Below the pieces are notes generated by a model that worked only from the letters and a program-made list of their open reading frames with translations, did no database searches and was not told the origin of the DNA. A DNA stretch of 8,444 bases from Candidatus Dadabacteria bacterium (lineage in GTDB: Bacteria > Desulfobacterota_D > UBA1144 > Nemesobacterales > Nemesobacteraceae), in assembly GCA_026709745.1 (NCBI GenBank), contig JAPOSJ010000240.1, positions 1 to 8,444 on the forward strand. Reading direction: 5' to 3'. Both the position numbers and the translations under genes were made by a program. This document shows, piece by piece, positions 5,737 through 8,444 of the stretch. How positions within the stretch are numbered: position 1 is the first letter of the stretch; each line of letters starts with the position of its first letter.

Positions 5737-6986
5737 GTGGAAAACGAGTCATTTTTACCCCTGGAAAGCGGGAGTTTATTCTCCCCATTTAAATACATGA
5801 TGTATATCTGCCTTTGCCCCCGCCTCTTTGAAGAAAAAGTGATGTAGTAACCGTCGGGAGACCATGTGGGATGCTCGTTTCTTCCCGAAGATGTGAGTCT
5901 CTGCTTGCCTTTTCCGTCGGGGCCTACAGTGTAGATATCGGCCCGGGATCTTGTTACTTTTACAAACGCTATGCGGTTAACAGAGGCATTCGGAGACCAG
6001 ACAGGATCGGTATTATAACCCCCCGAGGTGATTCTTGCAGGCAGACCTCCCTCGGAACTCATCACGTATATATCCGGCGTTCCCGCACGGTCGGAGACAA
6101 AAGCGATTTTCTCTCCATCTGGAGACCAAGTGGGGGAAACATCTATAGCCGGAGATTTGGTAAGCCTCCTCAGCACTTCTCCCGAGGATGAAGCTATGTA
6201 TATTTCTCCGTCACGGCTAAACGCCACGTGCTTGCCGTCGGGTGACCAACTTGGAGAACTGTCGAGGTGAATGCCGCGGGTTATTCTCTTGCCAATGGCG
6301 GGAAGACGTGTGGCCTTGAAGCCGAGCAGATAGATATCATGGTCCCAGTTTTTGTCAGAGGAGAATATCACCCGGCTTCCGTCAGAAGAGCAGTCAGGAG
6401 AAAGTACCGAGGACCCGTGGTTTGTAAGCTTTTTGGCATTGTGTCCATCGTAATCCATGATAAAGAGGTCGCTTTCATTACCTTCCTTTCTGACAAACAC
6501 GATCTCAGATTCAAAAAATCCTTTAAGACCGGTAAGTTCCTTCATAAGTTCGCCGGCGAATCTGTGCGCGGCACTCCTTACGTGTGGGGCGGAGGTCATG
6601 TACTTTCTTCTCATGCGCTCTCGTCGTGCGGGCACATCGTAAACTATAAGTTCGTAGAATATTTCCTTGGGAGAAATGTTGAAATTTCCGCTCACCAGAT
6701 ATCTGGTCTTCTGCGCATTGAGATATTCGAAATCAACATCTTCAAGGGAAGAGGAAAATAGTATGCTAACTGCTCGGACATCGAAAAGGGCCGCGTTTGT
6801 AAGATCACTTTTCAGTACATCAGTAAAATTCTTCCCATAGACGCTTAAGTCTCCGCTGGATTTAAGCACCGCAACAGCAATAGGTATTTTTTTTATCGAA
6901 GAAGCAACCGAGGGGAGCAATATCTGTGCCGAAGCAAAACAGGGAATAAAAAACAAAGCAAGGAAAACTGCAATGGCTAATCTCAT
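5721..6986 (-). CDS. tolB: Tol-Pal system protein TolB
   Basis: A periplasmic protein that works with Pal and TolA in outer-membrane constriction during division. From ATG 6984-6986 it is 421 residues, close to the 430 of E. coli. A signal peptide (MRLAIAVFLALFFIPCFASA, cleavage likely after A20) is followed by the N-terminal TolB alpha/beta domain (about 34-155). A C-terminal six-bladed beta-propeller follows with PD40-type repeats: WSPDG at 247-251, 287-291 and 375-379, WSPN at 330-333, and a worn version (CSSDG) at 199-203. The frame extends upstream to 7103 inside the HNH gene, but only ATG 6986 puts a signal peptide first. No good Shine-Dalgarno is seen; GAGG lies too far up. tolQ, tolR, tolA and pal are not in the window, so tolB is separated from its usual partners, at least on this side. 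Confidence 0.93.
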   Translation of the reverse strand: MRLAIAVFLALFFIPCFASAQILLPSVASSIKKIPIAVAVLKSSGDLSVYGKNFTDVLKSDLTNAALFDVRAVSILFSSSLEDVDFEYLNAQKTRYLVSGNFNISPKEIFYELIVYDVPARRERMRRKYMTSAPHVRSAAHRFAGELMKELTGLKGFFESEIVFVRKEGNESDLFIMDYDGHNAKKLTNHGSSVLSPDCSSDGSRVIFSSDKNWDHDIYLLGFKATRLPAIGKRITRGIHLDSSPSWSPDGKHVAFSRDGEIYIASSSGEVLRRLTKSPAIDVSPTWSPDGEKIAFVSDRAGTPDIYVMSSEGGLPARITSGGYNTDPVWSPNASVNRIAFVKVTRSRADIYTVGPDGKGKQRLTSSGRNEHPTWSPDGYYITFSSKRRGQRQIYIMYLNGENKLPLSRGKNDSFSTWCVK

Positions 6987-7023
6987 TTTTATCTTTATAG
7001 CTGGCCTCGGGACCACAAGCTTA

Positions 7024-7051
7024 CAACAATTTTGTTGAAGGGAAACTTCCC
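7024..7051. promoter_or_regulatory. Two adjacent dyads upstream of tolB
   Basis: CAACAA-tt-TTGTTG (7024-7037) and GGGAA-ac-TTCCC (7040-7051) are two perfect inverted repeats 2 bp apart in the 76-bp gap between the HNH gene and tolB. The 2-nt spacers make poor RNA loops, so a DNA operator is more likely than a hairpin. No clear promoter could be assigned beside them: TATAAA at 6994-6999 would place the start of transcription at the ATG. Confidence 0.3.
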
Positions 7052-7062
7052 GAAACAGAACT

Positions 7063-7659
7063 TCAGTCCCTGAGTTCAACATTCCAGTAAGACATATCGA
7101 CAAAACTCAGGAAAGGTTCCCAGTCCTCGTATTTCACAGTTTTGAAATGTAGACCGGAAAAAATACTGGCAGCAGGCTTTACAGGCTTGGCAAGCAGTCT
7201 CATGTTTGCCTGCTCAGGGGTCTTCCCCCCTTTTTTCCTGTTACACTTAACACAGCAGCATACTATGTTGTCCCATGTGCTTCTTCCTCCCATCGACCGG
7301 GGGACCACATGGTCAAGAGTGAGATCTCTTTTCGGAAAAGTTTTCGCGCAGTACTGGCATGTATCCGCATCCCTTCTGAAAATATTTATCCTGTTGAACT
7401 TTGGCTGTTTTCTGTGATACCCTTCATATTTGACAAGAATTATCACCCGGGGAGCCTTTATAACGCTTGCAACGGTCCTGATGCAGTCGTCAGGATCGAC
7501 CGAACGCAAATCCTTCCACGAATCAAAGTCAAACGTCTCGTACTCCCTGTTTACGGCCCTTGCGGCACCGCCATAAAGAAGTATAAAAGCCCTTTTCAGA
7601 CTCGTTACAGAGACAGGGATGAAAAATCTGTTCAAAACCAGTACGGGAGACTGAAGCAT
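7063..7659 (-). CDS. HNH endonuclease family protein
   Basis: A 198-residue cytoplasmic protein of the HNH family seen in many deltaproteobacteria-like genomes: N-terminal VLVLNRFFIPV (6-16), FDFDSW (43-48), APRVIILVKYE (69-79), the zinc-bound nuclease core, and a conserved end EPFLSFVDMSYWNVEL (181-196). In the core, C101-x2-C104 and C136-x2-C139 can bind structural zinc, and D116-H117, N131 and N140 form the beta-beta-alpha HNH active site. All catalytic and metal positions are present, so it is probably active. The DNA target and role are unknown; this conserved single-copy type is not tied to a restriction methylase here. ATG 7657-7659 is the first usual start after an in-frame TAA upstream. 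It lacks a Shine-Dalgarno, although a strong one lies about 50 nt upstream at 7709-7716. It precedes tolB by 76 bp and may be cotranscribed with it. Confidence 0.9.
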   Translation of the reverse strand: MLQSPVLVLNRFFIPVSVTSLKRAFILLYGGAARAVNREYETFDFDSWKDLRSVDPDDCIRTVASVIKAPRVIILVKYEGYHRKQPKFNRINIFRRDADTCQYCAKTFPKRDLTLDHVVPRSMGGRSTWDNIVCCCVKCNRKKGGKTPEQANMRLLAKPVKPAASIFSGLHFKTVKYEDWEPFLSFVDMSYWNVELRD

Positions 7660-7697
7660 ATCAGGCGATAATGTACCGGCTTGAGAAGCTTATTCAA
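7632..7697 (-). other. Possible leader ORF overlapping the HNH start
   Basis: A near-perfect Shine-Dalgarno, AAAGGAGG (minus strand, 7709-7716), is followed 11 nt later by TTG 7695-7697. This opens a 21-codon frame (MNKLLKPVHYRLICFSLPYWF) whose TGA at 7632 lies 28 nt inside the HNH gene in another frame. It may couple ribosomes to the poorly signposted HNH start. It may also be chance: the initiator is TTG and the spacing is a little long. Confidence 0.25.
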
Positions 7698-7699
7698 GC
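7679..7699. promoter_or_regulatory. Inverted repeat in the divergent HNH/lgt region
   Basis: GCTTGA (7679-7684) and TCAAGC (7694-7699) are perfect 6-bp arms around 9 nt, with AAGCTT inside and one more G-T pair. The repeat lies between the HNH ATG and the upstream AAAGGAGG, and also upstream of the plus-strand lgt unit. It could be an RNA hairpin in the HNH leader or an operator for the divergent pair. Confidence 0.35.
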
Positions 7700-7766
7700 A
7701 GATGCCAACCTCCTTTATTTTCCTTAACCATTCGTTACAATTGTTATTTTCAGAGAATTCTTTAAC

Positions 7767-7895
7767 ATGGAAATGCAAACCAACATGATTATCCAGATAG
7801 CTCTATGCACGGTGCTTTTTATGTGCATATTCCTTCTTATAAGATCAACCTGCGAAACGGAACAAGAACCGGGGTCTGGAGAAGACAATAAATAG
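7767..7895 (+). CDS. Small single-TM membrane protein upstream of lgt
   Basis: A 42-codon frame: MEMQTN, then one hydrophobic segment (about 8-25, IIQIALCTVLFMCIFLLI), a charged anchor R26 and an acidic tail ending GSGEDNK. The shape (short N-terminus, one TM, soluble acidic C-terminus) is that of a small inner-membrane protein. I do not recognise a family. Its TAG is immediately followed by the lgt ATG, which argues for translational coupling and for the frame being real. The ribosome site is weak (AGAGAA about 9 nt before the ATG). TACAAT at 7736-7741 is a possible -10, but no matching -35 was found. Confidence 0.5.
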   Translation: MEMQTNMIIQIALCTVLFMCIFLLIRSTCETEQEPGSGEDNK

Positions 7896-8444
7896 ATGTT
7901 TCCAGAACTTCTAAGAATAGGCGACTTTCAGATTACATCATTCGGTGCAATGGTCGCCCTTGCCTCTCTTGTCGCTTTCTGGGTCTCCGGGATGGAGTTT
8001 GAGAGAAAAGGAATATCAAAGAAGGTCCACGAACACATTTTTCTTGCAAGTCTTGTGGGAGGCATTCTGGGTGCCAAGATTCTTTTTCTGATAGAGAACA
8101 TTCCCTTAAGAGACCTTCTCTCTTCTCCTCTTCACTACCTGCTTCTAAGAGGGGGCCTTACCTTTTATGGGGGTTTCTTGCTTGCTTGCTTCGCGTTTTT
8201 TGTGGTGATAAAAAAACACGGACAAGGATTCTGGAAAGTTTTTGATGCCATAGCCCCTGCTCTCGCAATAGCATATGCGATTGGAAGGGTCGGCTGTTTT
8301 CTGGTTGGATGCGATTACGGAATCACGTGCGCACTTCCCTGGGCAATGTCGTTTCCAAAGGGTTCACCACCGACGCTTGAGATGGTTCATCCTACTCAGC
8401 TTTACGAAACAATAATAATGTCGCTTGTTTTCATAGCACTATGG
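7896..8444 (+). CDS. lgt: Phosphatidylglycerol-prolipoprotein diacylglyceryl transferase, N-terminal part
   Basis: Transfers diacylglycerol from phosphatidylglycerol to the lipobox cysteine of prolipoproteins in the inner membrane, the first lipoprotein maturation step. 183 residues are visible and the frame is open at the window end, so it is cut off. Several hydrophobic segments are seen (about 14-31, 48-66, 90-105, 118-130, 172-183). The Lgt signature GRVGCFLVGCDYG (130-142) includes the conserved Arg131, with Cys134 where E. coli has Asn. VHPTQLYE (164-171) carries the conserved His-Pro motif. Where E. coli has His103 (GGMSFHGG) this protein has Tyr91 (GGLTFYGG), a variant I associate with other lineages too. 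ATG 7896 directly follows the TAG of the small ORF; GGAG at 7878-7881 is 14 nt away, so coupling probably helps initiation. Confidence 0.93.
   Translation, partial: MFPELLRIGDFQITSFGAMVALASLVAFWVSGMEFERKGISKKVHEHIFLASLVGGILGAKILFLIENIPLRDLLSSPLHYLLLRGGLTFYGGFLLACFAFFVVIKKHGQGFWKVFDAIAPALAIAYAIGRVGCFLVGCDYGITCALPWAMSFPKGSPPTLEMVHPTQLYETIIMSLVFIALW

Noticed and set aside
6267..6761. 164-codon plus-strand open frame
   Set aside because: It lies wholly antisense to tolB, whose protein is clearly conserved; it has no recognisable motif.
6936..6941. Cys16 in the TolB signal region as a lipobox
   Set aside because: The sequence before it is FFIP, not a lipobox, and a normal signal peptidase I site (ASA) follows at residue 20.
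6987..7103. 39-residue N-terminal extension of tolB
   Set aside because: It overlaps the HNH gene, would bury the signal peptide, and has no ribosome site.
1..8444. tRNA, rRNA, CRISPR array, insertion sequence, phage or restriction-modification genes
   Set aside because: Read on both strands; no cloverleaf, regular spaced repeats, transposase motifs or paired methylase were found. The HNH protein belongs to a widespread stand-alone family.

Overview
The window looks like an ordinary chromosomal housekeeping segment from a Gram-negative bacterium of moderate GC (roughly mid-to-high 40s percent by eye). TolB (periplasmic Tol-Pal component), Lgt (lipoprotein diacylglyceryl transferase) and an RpoH-type sigma factor point to a diderm. 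The HNH-endonuclease family, the Gly-Cys-rich Lgt signature and the Cys-rich AlaRS variant resemble deltaproteobacteria-like lineages or neighbouring phyla. That placement is an impression from motif style, not a phylogenetic result.

Layout. At the left edge, the plus strand carries the last 100 codons of a sigma-32-like factor (2-304). A 242-bp convergent spacer (305-546) follows and contains a long imperfect inverted repeat. Six genes then lie on the minus strand, listed here in transcription order from the right: an HNH endonuclease (7659-7063), tolB (6986-5721), rplU (5393-5079), rpmA (5059-4805), a two-TM HAMP protein with a degenerate class III cyclase domain (4706-3285), and alaS (3165-547). 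At the right edge, diverging from the HNH gene, a 42-codon single-TM ORF (7767-7895) abuts lgt (7896 to the end, truncated).

Expression units. rplU and rpmA form a clear operon: strong Shine-Dalgarno sites, a 19-bp gap, and a good sigma-70 promoter (TTGACA, 18 bp, CACAAT) just upstream. The usual third member, obg/cgtA, is absent; a membrane cyclase-like gene with its own TTG start and candidate promoter follows instead. alaS probably has its own promoter in a 119-bp gap that also encodes a leader hairpin. tolB stands without tolQRA or pal in this window.

Most unusual material. (i) The gap between tolB and rplU (about 327 bp) holds what looks like a decayed protein-coding remnant on the plus strand (5512-5703) with one internal TAG. 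A competing interrupted reading frame runs on the opposite strand. (ii) The cyclase-like protein has lost the first metal-binding Asp and the transition-state Arg, suggesting a receptor or scaffold rather than an enzyme. (iii) The HNH gene has no Shine-Dalgarno at its ATG but has a near-perfect one about 50 nt upstream that would serve a 21-codon overlapping leader ORF beside a dyad. I saw no tRNA or rRNA gene, CRISPR array, insertion sequence or phage gene. Nothing here clearly amounts to a new defence or mobile system.
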